From: an uncultured Gammaproteobacteria bacterium
GTDB lineage: Bacteria; Pseudomonadota; Gammaproteobacteria; Pseudomonadales; Pseudohongiellaceae
Length of the DNA stretch: 47,603 nt
Direction: 5' to 3'
Assembly: GCA_903862645.1 (NCBI GenBank)
Contig: CAIOZF010000224.1
Coordinates: forward strand, 1 to 47,603
Below, one piece after another: positions 1 through 7,699 of this stretch. How positions within the stretch are numbered: position 1 is the first letter of the stretch; the number at the start of each line of letters is the position of its first letter. The notes under the pieces were generated by a model. That model made no database searches. It was not told where the DNA came from and was given only the letters and a program-made list of their open reading frames with translations. A program made the translations under genes and the position numbers.

Positions 1-1
1 A

Positions 2-233
2 AACCGAACGAAAGAAAACCCCGGGCAATTGAAGACCCCGCCAGGTACCTCCGAATACACGATGCACGCTGTGTAGAAGGTTTGTTGGAAATGCTAAAGA
101 AGGGACCGTAGAAGCGTGGTGCCGAGACAGCTCGAATTCAGTTGCTGGCTGGTACGGACTGAAGAAAGGCCTTCGTGGACGGCTCGGCGTGTATATCCCA
201 CCACTTCTCGAAGAACTTGGACTGTGCGAGTAA
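2..233 (+). pseudogene. Decayed gene for a small conserved protein of unknown function
   Basis: Three frames must be joined to read one protein. Frame 2 gives a piece with KTPPGTSEYTMH (to about position 70), frame 1 continues with HDARCVEGLLEMLKKG (about 58-105), and frame 3 ends with KEGTVEAW, GWYGLKKGLRGR and IPPLLEELGL before a TAA at 231-233. From memory these blocks match, in order, a family of roughly 120-residue proteins of unknown function whose members carry LKTPPGTSEYTM near the start and GWYGLKKG..GR near the end. The pieces are shorter than the family, so internal deletions as well as frame changes are implied. The 5' end lies outside the window. The broken reading is seen directly; the family link is recollection, not a search. 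Confidence 0.55.
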
Positions 234-523
234 GAGCACAATGTCAAAAACAACCGAATGAAAGCGAAATAAGTACCGTGACGCCTAACCAGCCAATGGG
301 CAGACGTCTCCGTGCTGCGCACTTCAACGCCGCTCAGCGGCGCGCTATGCACACAAGGGGATAAATTCCTGCACTCAGACTTGTTCAGCGAAGCTGAAGA
401 AGTGATTCATGCAACCCGTATCGTGCGCCACGGACTTCATTGCTCTGGATCTACCAGCATCACGCTTTCACCAGGCGCTGTTTGAAATGCACTGATGCGA
501 CACAAGTGCTAGCATTCCGCCCC
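234..523. other. Non-coding stretch before the RlmN-like gene
   Basis: I see no convincing gene here. A short open frame running through 116-364 is out of register with the gene remnant and has no recognisable content. A GCCTAAC motif near 281 recalls one end of an integron attC site, but no matching GTTAGGC partner follows. The frame of the downstream methylase is open back to 440 without good coding character. Confidence 0.4.
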
Positions 524-1633
524 ATGCCACTTCTCACCCTTGCCGATCTCGACCAACGCCTAAACAGCCTCAAGGCCCTCCCCGTCCACCGTGGGCGGGT
601 GCTGCGCGCCTGGCTAAATGGCAAGGCGCTGGGTGCAGGGCCACGCCATCAGCAACAAGAAAACTTTCTGCCGCTGTCGGTACGCAATGGCTTGCCTGCA
701 CTAAGCGAAGCGCTGGACGCCGTGGCGCAGATTCATTCCCAGCATCCGGGTGCCGATGAGTCGGTGCGTCTGCTGGTCAAGATGGCCGACGGGCAGATGA
801 TAGAAAGCGTGCTGCTGCCGCGCGACGGGCTCTGCGTTTCGACCCAGGTCGGTTGCGCCGTCGGTTGCCGCTTCTGCATGACTGGTAAGAGCGGCCTGAT
901 TCGCCAGGTGAGCAGCTTGGAAATCCTAGCGCAGGTGGTACTCGCGCGCCGCCTGCGCCCGGTGAAGAAGGTGGTGTTCATGGGCATGGGCGAGCCGGCG
1001 CACAATCTCGACAATGTGCTCGAAGCCATCAATCTGCTCGGCACCGAAGGCGGCATCGGCCACAAAAACCTTGTGTTTTCCACCGTCGGCGACCGCCGTG
1101 TGTTCGAACTGCTGCCGCAGCAACGCGTGAGGCCTGCGCTGGCCTTGTCGCTGCACACGACCAAGGCCGACCTGCGCGAACACCTGCTGCCGCGCGCGCC
1201 GAAAATTGCGCCGCAAGAACTGATGGAACTGGGCGAGGAGTACGCGCGCAAGACCGGTTACCCGATCCAGTACCAATGGACTCTCCTCAAGGGCATCAAC
1301 GATGGGCAGGATGAACTCGACGAAATCCTGCGTCTGTTCAAGGGTAAGTACGCAGTGCTGAACGTCATCCCCTTCAACAGTCTGGAAGGCGCGGGGCTGG
1401 AAGCGGGAAACGGTCTGAGCTACGAACGCCCTGATGCCGAGCGCATTCGTGAGATCGTCAAGTACCTGCACAGTCGCTATGTGCTGACCAAGGTGCGCAA
1501 CAGCGCCGGGCAGGACGTGGACGGCGGCTGCGGCCAGTTGCGCGCCCGCGCCGAGGGCGCCGCTCAGCGGGTAGATATGCGCCACTTGCGCGATACGAGG
1601 ACCGCCCCCGCCGCCCCCGTCACTTCAGGCTGA
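524..1633 (+). CDS. RlmN/Cfr-like radical SAM RNA methyltransferase
   Basis: This is a 369-residue radical SAM enzyme of the RlmN/Cfr family, whose members methylate adenine in rRNA or tRNA with two SAM molecules. The cluster-binding CxxxCxxC reads C111-AVG-C115-RF-C118. The upstream cysteine of the LCVS(T/S)QVGC motif is C104. GMGEP (154-158) is present, and C336 in DGGCGQL matches the cysteine that is methylated in RlmN, so both catalytic cysteines are kept. The frame is open back to 440, but the ATG at 524 gives a family-like N-terminus (MPLLTLADL). It is not in the usual ndk-rlmN-pilF setting of gammaproteobacteria, so I infer a paralogue rather than the housekeeping RlmN. The exact target base is unknown. 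Confidence 0.88.
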   Translation: MPLLTLADLDQRLNSLKALPVHRGRVLRAWLNGKALGAGPRHQQQENFLPLSVRNGLPALSEALDAVAQIHSQHPGADESVRLLVKMADGQMIESVLLPRDGLCVSTQVGCAVGCRFCMTGKSGLIRQVSSLEILAQVVLARRLRPVKKVVFMGMGEPAHNLDNVLEAINLLGTEGGIGHKNLVFSTVGDRRVFELLPQQRVRPALALSLHTTKADLREHLLPRAPKIAPQELMELGEEYARKTGYPIQYQWTLLKGINDGQDELDEILRLFKGKYAVLNVIPFNSLEGAGLEAGNGLSYERPDAERIREIVKYLHSRYVLTKVRNSAGQDVDGGCGQLRARAEGAAQRVDMRHLRDTRTAPAAPVTSG

Positions 1634-2006
1634 GCTTTACTAGTGCCGAGAAATTATCTCGAGTAATTTAAGAATGGAAGGTTAATTTACAAGAAAAAAG
1701 ACATCACCAATTGAATCCGTACTTTTTTCGCATCTCTACAATAGAAAATAAAAATCGGTGTCATCTCGTTGCGAGTCATTAGCAAAAACAATTTTTAGAC
1801 GTGGTTTCGCCGCAGAGATGATCCTCCTTTCGCGATCTCCTGGCGGGCGAGTTTCATCGCTCATTGCTGATCAGTTGGAGATCAAGCGGCATGCAAGTAC
1901 TGCATAGTAATCGGCCAAAATATAACGCCTGAGACTGAGACACCGGTTTGCCACTTACGGAACCGGACAACCCAGTGCGGCGCGCAAAGTGACACGAGGA
2001 ACCTGA
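1634..2006. other. AT-rich intergenic region
   Basis: The stretch 1640-1800 is clearly more AT-rich than its neighbours and contains no plausible gene. It probably holds the end of the methylase transcript and the promoter of the next pair, but I could not assign a clean hairpin terminator or -35/-10 pair. A minus-strand open frame over 1854-2339 is a shadow of the YjbR-like gene. The AT shift may mark an old insertion carrying the two small genes that follow. Confidence 0.4.
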
Positions 2007-2372
2007 GTGAACTACGATGAATTCAATGAATTTTGCCAAGCTCTCCCGGCGACATCCTATGTCGTACAGTGGGGTGATGCGCAGGTATGGAAAGTTGGGG
2101 GAAAAGTATTTGCGATCGGCGGGTGGCAGAAATCTGGGAAGCCAGCATTTAGCTTCAAGGCTTCGGAGCTTAATTTCCAGATCCTGCGAGACCAGCCGGT
2201 ATACAGGCCGGCCCCTTACCTGGCCTCTCGAGGCTTCAAGTGGATACAGCAACACGATGCTCGCGAAGTTGCAGATGACGAGCTCAAGTATTATCTTGCT
2301 GAGTCTCACCATATCGTTTCTTCTGGCTTGCCTAAACATAAGCAGAAGGAACTCGGCTTTAACCAGAAATGA
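2007..2372 (+). CDS. MmcQ/YjbR family protein
   Basis: A 121-residue protein of the MmcQ/YjbR (DUF419) family, small cytosolic proteins with a CyaY-like fold whose role is not settled. Family marks are the N-terminal FNEFCQALP segment, a central W.VGGKVFAIGGW strand pair, KASELNFQILRD, and the C-terminal LPKHKQKELGF. It starts with GTG at 2007, preceded by ACGAGGA about eight bases upstream. An ATG at 2017 lies in another frame and gives a nonsense product. The stop is followed within 30 bases by a YggL-like gene on the same strand, so the two are probably cotranscribed. Confidence 0.85.
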   Translation: MNYDEFNEFCQALPATSYVVQWGDAQVWKVGGKVFAIGGWQKSGKPAFSFKASELNFQILRDQPVYRPAPYLASRGFKWIQQHDAREVADDELKYYLAESHHIVSSGLPKHKQKELGFNQK

Positions 2373-2401
2373 GAATTACCGTGGATTATCAAAGGAGCAG
2401 T

Positions 2402-2758
2402 ATGAAAAGCAATCAGAAACGAAGGTTACGTAAAAAATTATATTTGGGTGAGTTTGCGGTTTTTGGGTTCGAGCTTTCAGGTAACCTGAATCTCGAAACG
2501 GAAGATAACTATGATTCGTGGCTTGATCAGTTTATCGAATTTATAGAGAGCCGTAATTTGTGCATGGGAGGCCGTGGAGATGCTAAATCATTTAGCGCAT
2601 TCATTTGTTCCACTCGTCGGTACAGGTCGGTGCTCGACGAAGATCGAGAGGCAGTTAGGAATTGGCTTGATTCGAGTGGCACCACTTCAGATGTTGTTGT
2701 TGGGCAGTTGGTGGACGCCTACTATGGCGAAGCTAACGATATTCAAAGTGTCGGCTAG
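2402..2758 (+). CDS. YggL (DUF469) family ribosome-associated protein
   Basis: A 118-residue protein with the N-terminus typical of YggL/DUF469: KRRLRKKLYLGEF, then a hydrophobic strand and a WLDQFIEFIESR helix. E. coli YggL binds the 50S ribosomal subunit, so a ribosome-linked role is plausible. The frame is open from an ATG at 2369 that overlaps the stop of the preceding gene. I prefer ATG 2402 because a strong AAAGGAG lies six bases upstream and the product then begins at the usual family position. The C-terminal third is less conserved than the start. It forms a pair with the YjbR-like gene. Confidence 0.82.
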   Translation: MKSNQKRRLRKKLYLGEFAVFGFELSGNLNLETEDNYDSWLDQFIEFIESRNLCMGGRGDAKSFSAFICSTRRYRSVLDEDREAVRNWLDSSGTTSDVVVGQLVDAYYGEANDIQSVG

Positions 2759-2841
2759 GCAGGGAGGTGAATTTTACGATTGAGTGACCCACTGGCGAAT
2801 GGATCAAGAAAAAAAAACAATACCCCCCACGGAGAATCAAC

Positions 2842-3711
2842 ATGAACAGAATGACCCAACTCACACTGTTGCTGTGCGCGCTGCTGCCTGCCAGCTGGAG
2901 CACCGCTCAAACCATCGACTTCGGCAGAGGGCCCGTGCTGGTCAGCGCGCCCGAGGACTATCGCAATGCCACTGATCTGCCGCTGATTGTGCTGCTGCAC
3001 GGCTACACCTCCAGTGGGCAAAGTATCACCAACTACTGGGGTCTGGGCCGTCTGGTGGAGGACTATGGGTTTGTCCTGGCGTCTCCGGATGGCACACGCG
3101 AGGCGGGTGGTAATCAGAGCCCGTTCTGGAACGCTACCGACGCCTGCTGCAACTTCGAGAACAGCCCGGTGAATGACAGCGAATACATTCTCCATATCAT
3201 CAATGAGATCAAAGCCAGCCATCCCATTGACCCTGACCGCGTCTATGTCATCGGCCATTCCAATGGCGGTTTCATGTCGTTGCGCATGGCCTATGAGCAC
3301 TCGGATGTGATCGCAGCGGTGATCAGCATGGCAGGCGCCAATCACCTGGAGCAGCGCGACCCACCGCTCTTCCCTGTGCACATGCTGCAGATTCACGGGA
3401 CCAACGATGAGACCATCGCCTTCCAGGGCGACGCGATTCAGGAGGTGCGTTATCCCAGCGCGCGCGGCACCGTAGAGCGTTGGGCTGATTACAACGGCTG
3501 CCGACGACCGGGTGTGTCGCGGGAGATGCGGGATCTGGAGGCCAGCCTGCCAGGCTACGAGACTGGCGTGCTGAAATATGCAGCGGGGTGCAAACGCGGC
3601 GGCTCTGCGGAGCTGTGGACCATCTCAGGCGGCACGCACGTCCCTGTCGTGTCCGAGACCTATGGCGCGCAACTGGTCGAGTGGCTGCTGGCGCATCCGA
3701 AGCAGCGTTGA
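2842..3711 (+). CDS. Secreted PHB-depolymerase/LpqC-like esterase
   Basis: A 289-residue alpha/beta hydrolase with a Sec signal peptide (about residues 1-22, ending in SWSTAQ). It resembles the LpqC/poly(3-hydroxybutyrate) depolymerase group of secreted esterases (COG3509). HGYTSSG (53-59) is the oxyanion-hole loop, GHSNGG places the nucleophile at S140, and the conserved HGTNDE segment probably carries the catalytic Asp. GGTHVP near the C-terminus supplies the His. An adjacent Cys pair (102-103) may form an extracytoplasmic disulfide. A GGAG-type ribosome site precedes ATG 2842. The substrate may be a polyester or a feruloyl-type ester and cannot be read from the sequence. dusC starts eight bases after the stop. 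Confidence 0.82.
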   Translation: MNRMTQLTLLLCALLPASWSTAQTIDFGRGPVLVSAPEDYRNATDLPLIVLLHGYTSSGQSITNYWGLGRLVEDYGFVLASPDGTREAGGNQSPFWNATDACCNFENSPVNDSEYILHIINEIKASHPIDPDRVYVIGHSNGGFMSLRMAYEHSDVIAAVISMAGANHLEQRDPPLFPVHMLQIHGTNDETIAFQGDAIQEVRYPSARGTVERWADYNGCRRPGVSREMRDLEASLPGYETGVLKYAAGCKRGGSAELWTISGGTHVPVVSETYGAQLVEWLLAHPKQR

Positions 3712-3719
3712 ATCGTCCC

Positions 3720-4643
3720 ATGCGCATCATTCTCGCCCCCATGGAGGGCCTCGCCGACGTGCATCTGCGGCGTCTGATCACCGCTCAAGGCGGCTTTGAC
3801 TGGACGGTGTCAGAGTTCGTGCGGGTGGTGGATCGGCTGTATCCCGACAGGGTGTTCTACGGCATGTGCCCGGAGCTGAAGAATGGCGGGCGCACCGACT
3901 CGGGTACGCCGGTGCGGGTGCAGCTGCTGGGCAGCGATGCCGATGCGATGGCGGCCAATGCGGTGCGTACAGTCGAGCTTGGCTCGCACGGCGTCGACAT
4001 CAACTTTGGCTGCCCCAGCAAAACGGTCAATCGCCGCAACGGCGGGGCGATCATGCTACAGGAGCCGGAGAGCCTGTATCGCGTGGTGAGCGCTGTGCGC
4101 GCGGCGCTGCCTGCCAACGTGGTGGTTTCGGCCAAGATGCGGCTGGGGTTTGATGATACGTCGTTGATGCTGGAGAACGCAGCCGCCATCGAGGCCGCCG
4201 GGGCGACCGAGCTGACGGTGCACGCCCGCACGCGTCGCCAGGGCTACGCGCCTCCGGCGCACTGGCACGAACTGGCGCGCATTCGCCAGCACATCCACAT
4301 TCCACTGATTGCCAACGGCGACATCTGTTCGGTGGAGGACTATCATCGCTGCGTGGCGGCAGCGGGCACTGTTGATGTGATGCTTGGCCGCGGCGCGGTG
4401 CGAGTGCCTTCGCTGGCGCGACAAATCCGCAACAACTGTCAGGAGGAATCGCCGTGGGCCAGCATCGAGCCACTGCTGGGAGACTTCTGGCGCCAACTCA
4501 GCGCCGTGATGTCGACGCGTGATCGCATCGGGCGCATCCGCCAGTGGGTCAACTATCTGCGCCAGCGCCACCCGGAGGCGGAGGTGCTGTGGCAGGTCAT
4601 TCGCCAAGAGGTGGATCTGCAGAGGTTGAATGCGCTGTTTTGA
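3720..4643 (+). CDS. dusC: tRNA-dihydrouridine(16) synthase DusC
   Basis: A 307-residue flavoprotein that reduces uridine in the tRNA D-loop, at position 16 in the DusC branch. The TIM-barrel start APMEG is at 6-10, the catalytic cysteine is C98 in NFGCPSKTVNRRNGG, and the FMN/tRNA-contact motifs KMRLG, HARTR, ANGDI and MLGRGA follow in order. The CPSKTVN form and the length of just over 300 residues are typical of DusC rather than DusA or DusB. The frame is open upstream, but ATG 3720 gives MRIILAPMEG, the normal start. It lies eight bases after the esterase stop, so readthrough is likely although the two functions look unrelated. Confidence 0.93.
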   Translation: MRIILAPMEGLADVHLRRLITAQGGFDWTVSEFVRVVDRLYPDRVFYGMCPELKNGGRTDSGTPVRVQLLGSDADAMAANAVRTVELGSHGVDINFGCPSKTVNRRNGGAIMLQEPESLYRVVSAVRAALPANVVVSAKMRLGFDDTSLMLENAAAIEAAGATELTVHARTRRQGYAPPAHWHELARIRQHIHIPLIANGDICSVEDYHRCVAAAGTVDVMLGRGAVRVPSLARQIRNNCQEESPWASIEPLLGDFWRQLSAVMSTRDRIGRIRQWVNYLRQRHPEAEVLWQVIRQEVDLQRLNALF

Positions 4644-4672
4644 CTCCTGGCCTTTTCATAGAGAACTAAAAC

Positions 4673-5356
4673 TTGGCAAGCACTCGATCCCCTTTCACTG
4701 AAATTACCGAGCGCGAACACGCCCTGGCCTCTGCCGACCTCAAAACGGTGGGCTGGAAGCCAGCGCTGTCGGCCAGTCAGGCGCGTCAGGACGCCATCGC
4801 CGGTCTGATTGCGTCAACGGTGTCGTCGAGCATCGCATGCAAAGAGGGGTGTTGGTATTGCTGTTACCTGAAAGTGGAAGTACGTGCGGAGGAGGTGTTC
4901 CAGATCGTGGAGGTTGTTCGCACCAAGTTCAGGCCGACGCAGCAACAGCGCCTTCAGGACCAGGCCGCTGAGAACGCGAAGACTCTGCAAGGCTTGTCTC
5001 GGGAGCAGCAGCTCACAGCGAATCTAAAATGCCCGTTGCTGGAGGACGGCAAGTGCTCCGTCTACGCGGTGAGGCCGGCACGCTGCAGGACACTGCATGC
5101 CAAGGATGCGGCAGGTTGCAAGAAGGGCTGGGAAGAGCCCGACAATCTGAGCATTCCGCACACCTTGGTGCCGGCGCTTCTGTATACAGCCGAGGCGCAT
5201 CTGCAGGGATCACGACTGGCCTTTGCGGAGGCCGGCTTCGATAGCCGCGTATACGAACTGAATGCCGCGCTCGCCATGGCACTGAAGGACTCCACTGCCA
5301 AGCGTCGTTATGAGAAGCACAAGCGGGCGTTTGTGGAATTGCCTTGCAAAGCGTGA
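4673..5356 (+). CDS. YkgJ-type cysteine-cluster protein
   Basis: A 227-residue cytosolic protein with the metal-binding cysteine pattern of the YkgJ/CxxCxxCC (UPF0153) family. C56, C60, C63 and C64 form the first group, and a second group follows in CPLLEDGKCSVYAVRPARC and a further Cys. The family is thought to bind zinc or iron; the physiological role is unknown. No ATG lies at a sensible position, and the TTG at 4673, preceded by AGAGAAC, is the best start. It follows dusC by 29 bases and may be in the same operon. The C-terminal part (YEKHKRAF) is helical and charged. Confidence 0.78.
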   Translation: MASTRSPFTEITEREHALASADLKTVGWKPALSASQARQDAIAGLIASTVSSSIACKEGCWYCCYLKVEVRAEEVFQIVEVVRTKFRPTQQQRLQDQAAENAKTLQGLSREQQLTANLKCPLLEDGKCSVYAVRPARCRTLHAKDAAGCKKGWEEPDNLSIPHTLVPALLYTAEAHLQGSRLAFAEAGFDSRVYELNAALAMALKDSTAKRRYEKHKRAFVELPCKA

Positions 5357-5454
5357 TGTCGATCTATGGCGAACTATTCGGCCAGCCTCACGGGTCTTAA
5401 TCTCGACATAAATTCCCCGGCAAACATCACACCAATACAACAGGAGTCACACGC

Positions 5455-5952
5455 ATGATCAAAGGAATTTTCTCTAGACGCTTTGCACTCTCTACCCTTG
5501 CGCTGCTCTGCAGTTTTGCCCTCTCCAGTCTCGCGCTGGCGCAACAGCCTGCGGCTGCGCCAGCCCCGGCGCTCACCTATGCCATGGCCGAGCAGGCCAT
5601 GACTGCGGCACTGGCAGAAGCGCGGGCCAACAACTGGAATCTCACTATCGTCGTCGCGGACGCTGCGGGATTGCCGGTAATGATTCATCGCATGGATGGC
5701 GCCTCGGCACGCTCCTACGAAATCGCCTTGAGCAAGGCGCGGGTGGTGACGGTGACCGGGCTGGCGTCTGGCGAGTATGGCCGTCGCCTTGAGGCCGGAC
5801 AAATATCTGAAGTCGAAGGTGGAGTGACTTTTGCCGGTGGCGTCCCGGTCATGCGTGGCAGCGAGAGAATAGGTGCCGTGACGGCCAGCGGTGCCCGTGG
5901 CGTCGAGGATGAGCAGGTGTCCTTGGCGGGCGCGGCGGCGATAGGGAGTTAG
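5455..5952 (+). CDS. Secreted GlcG/HbpS family protein
   Basis: A 165-residue protein of the GlcG/HbpS (DUF336) family, small alpha/beta proteins of which some bind haem or corrin-like ligands. A signal peptide covers about residues 1-28 (SLALAQQ) and is followed by a short Ala/Pro linker. Conserved pieces are AEQAMTAALAEAR, VVADAAGLPVMIHRMDGA, the SYEIALSKAR helix, and GGVTFAGGVPV before the glycine-rich end with GAVTASGARGVEDEQ. AGGAG lies nine bases before ATG 5455. It is followed by a hairpin terminator and so ends a transcription unit. The ligand is not predictable from the sequence. Confidence 0.85.
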   Translation: MIKGIFSRRFALSTLALLCSFALSSLALAQQPAAAPAPALTYAMAEQAMTAALAEARANNWNLTIVVADAAGLPVMIHRMDGASARSYEIALSKARVVTVTGLASGEYGRRLEAGQISEVEGGVTFAGGVPVMRGSERIGAVTASGARGVEDEQVSLAGAAAIGS

Positions 5953-5974
5953 TTCACAGGATTCTGGATTTTTC

Positions 5975-6030
5975 AGCACAGGGAAGGATCGGCGCGATTA
6001 GCTATCCTTCCCGTCCCTCAGTGCTTTTTT
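5975..6030 (+). terminator. Rho-independent terminator after the GlcG-type gene
   Basis: GGGAAGGAT (5981-5989) pairs perfectly with ATCCTTCCC (6004-6012). An outer stem AGCAC (5975-5979) pairs with GTGCT (6021-6025), leaving an unpaired octamer on the 3' side, and a run of six T (6025-6030) follows directly. The run of T on the plus strand fits termination of the upstream gene. Confidence 0.7.
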
Positions 6031-6045
6031 ACGCACTCTCTGGCA

Positions 6046-6129
6046 CTACTTGCTGTCCGCCTGATACGCCGTGGTTTCAAAGTCGTCGAGGCTGGAGATG
6101 TAGGCATTAACGTCATCGAGACACTTATG
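6046..6129 (-). pseudogene. C-terminal remnant of an unidentified gene
   Basis: On the minus strand this stretch reads [16 protein letters not shown], then TTAYQADSK and a TAG stop (6046-6048). It has good coding character. The DDVNAYI helix recalls the ends of c-type cytochromes and related periplasmic proteins. Upstream the frame runs directly into the oppositely oriented VF530 gene without a start, so only the tail is left. Identity is a guess; the truncated frame is seen directly. Confidence 0.35.
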
Positions 6130-6136
6130 GGTGAAT

Positions 6137-6361
6137 ATGAACACTGAACAACCACGCAACCTCATGCACGGTATTACCCTGGAGACAGTCGTCGAGAAGC
6201 TTGTCGATTACTACGGGTGGGAGCAACTCGCCAATAGAATCAGCATCAATTGTTTCAAGAATGATCCCTCGGTGAAATCTACGTTGAAATTTCTGCGCCG
6301 GACACCGTGGGCCAGGGAGCAGGTCGAAAATCTGTATGTTGCGACGTTTGCATTGTGTTGA
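6137..6361 (+). CDS. VF530 family DNA-binding protein
   Basis: A 74-residue protein of the VF530 (DUF2132) family, named after a Vibrio fischeri protein and described as DNA-binding. Hallmarks are [36 protein letters not shown] and [12 protein letters not shown], which cover nearly the full family length. ATG 6137 is preferred. A GTG at 6131 in the same frame would add two residues. It stands alone between the remnant at 6046-6129 and the hydrolase gene. No regulatory site is evident. Confidence 0.85.
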   Translation: MNTEQPRNLMHGITLETVVEKLVDYYGWEQLANRISINCFKNDPSVKSTLKFLRRTPWAREQVENLYVATFALC

Positions 6362-6558
6362 GGTTGCAACATCTAATCTTCATGGAGTGAGGGTTTTGCA
6401 TCCTCAATCGCAATCGTCAGTCCCTCCTCCTGACGAGCTCAACCACTCTAGAGGAATTGCACCCGATGCGGTTTACTCCTCCTAAGTCTCATGAACCCAC
6501 AAATGAATCCACAACAGCATTCCTCCAAAAATAACGACAAACAGCAGGAGCCGCCGCC

Positions 6559-7548
6559 ATGGTCACTCTCAATTCTTCGAAGAAAGTTCTCATCACACTC
6601 ACACTGCCTGCCCTGCTGCTGATGGGCAACCCCGCGACGGGGCAGCAGCCTGCTCAACTGCTCGGCGCCGCCTGTACCGCAGTGACGGACAGCCCGGTAC
6701 GCGAGCCGGGCACAGATCGTACCTTCGTGCTCGATTATCCCTGTGATCTGCAGCCGGGTGAGGAGGTGACGATCGTTCTGAATCTGCATGGCGGAGGTTC
6801 CAGCGAGCGCTATCAGCGGCCGTACTTTCCGGCCTGGGAGCTGAAGGAAAAATACCGTCTGGTGATCGCGACGCCCCATTCGCCCGCGCGGCGCTGGCGC
6901 GAAGAGGATGACCAATACCTGCATAACGTTGTTAACGCCGTGTACCGAGCCGTGGGAGAGGACAATGTTCGCGCCTTCTGGCTGGTGGGGCATTCCCAGG
7001 GCGGCATGACGTCGCGTCGAATCGTCTGTACAGATTTCTTTGCTGACAAGGTCGATGGCTTCGTGAGTTTGTCTGGCGGACGTTTGGGTGGTGCACCGCA
7101 GCGCTCCCCCGGTGCGGGTCGCCCCGCGCAGGCCAATGCTGCCCCAGCCGCGACATCTGCCACACCAGCGACGCCGGCTCTTGCCGCCGCTACCGCACCG
7201 GCAGGTGATCCAAGCTGTGATTTCTCCCACATCTACGCCACGGGCGAGTACGAGATTGTCGCGCTGCCGGACTCGTCCGCTTTGGCTCAGAAGTATCAGT
7301 GTGACGCCCGCGTGCGCCGCGAAGACGTGATCGATACGGAGGCGGGCCGGACGCACGATAGTGGCAGCCAGAACCCCGGCACCCGCGAATGGGGATTGTT
7401 GCCACGGCCTGGCACTGCGCAAGTGTATGAATACCCGAACTGTGCCGAAGGGCGTGTGATCGCCGACGTGGTGCGCATGGACAAGGGACACACGGAAGGG
7501 TTGGAGCCGCGTATCGTGGAGACGATCGTTGGGATGATGACGCGCTAG
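6559..7548 (+). CDS. Secreted alpha/beta hydrolase, feruloyl-esterase/PHB-depolymerase-like
   Basis: A 329-residue alpha/beta hydrolase with an N-terminal signal peptide (about 1-29, ending NPATGQQ). LNLHGGGSS is the oxyanion-hole region, GHSQGG puts the nucleophile at S146, and DKGHTEGLEP near the end supplies the likely catalytic His. A low-complexity Ala/Pro/Thr linker at roughly 187-215 interrupts the domain, which is unusual within the catalytic fold and may be a surface loop. CAGGAG precedes ATG 6559. It is only distantly similar to the esterase at 2842-3711, so the two are not a recent duplication. The substrate is unknown. Confidence 0.72.
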   Translation: MVTLNSSKKVLITLTLPALLLMGNPATGQQPAQLLGAACTAVTDSPVREPGTDRTFVLDYPCDLQPGEEVTIVLNLHGGGSSERYQRPYFPAWELKEKYRLVIATPHSPARRWREEDDQYLHNVVNAVYRAVGEDNVRAFWLVGHSQGGMTSRRIVCTDFFADKVDGFVSLSGGRLGGAPQRSPGAGRPAQANAAPAATSATPATPALAAATAPAGDPSCDFSHIYATGEYEIVALPDSSALAQKYQCDARVRREDVIDTEAGRTHDSGSQNPGTREWGLLPRPGTAQVYEYPNCAEGRVIADVVRMDKGHTEGLEPRIVETIVGMMTR

Positions 7549-7699
7549 CGTGGTCAGCGCGAACGCGCGGAGCCGTGTTTGCACCGGGTAAGATTCTCAT
7601 GTGGTTGCAGGTCACGCAATGATGCAGAGTTGAGACTGCAGGCCTGCCAATAAGTTATAGTTGAGCCACACTCATGATAGTCAAGAATCGGAACTCTCT

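Noticed and set aside
275-345. attC-like site suggesting an integron cassette
   Set aside because: Only a GCCTAAC half-site with no complementary GTTAGGC end and no integrase in the window.
116-364. An 82-codon frame at the left edge
   Set aside because: Out of register with the gene remnant at 2-233 and lacking protein-like composition.
1854-2339. Minus-strand gene before the YjbR-like gene
   Set aside because: It overlaps the YjbR-like gene in antisense; no ribosome site and no motif.
6448-7584. A 378-codon minus-strand frame over the hydrolase gene
   Set aside because: The plus strand has signal peptide and catalytic motifs; the minus product resembles nothing.
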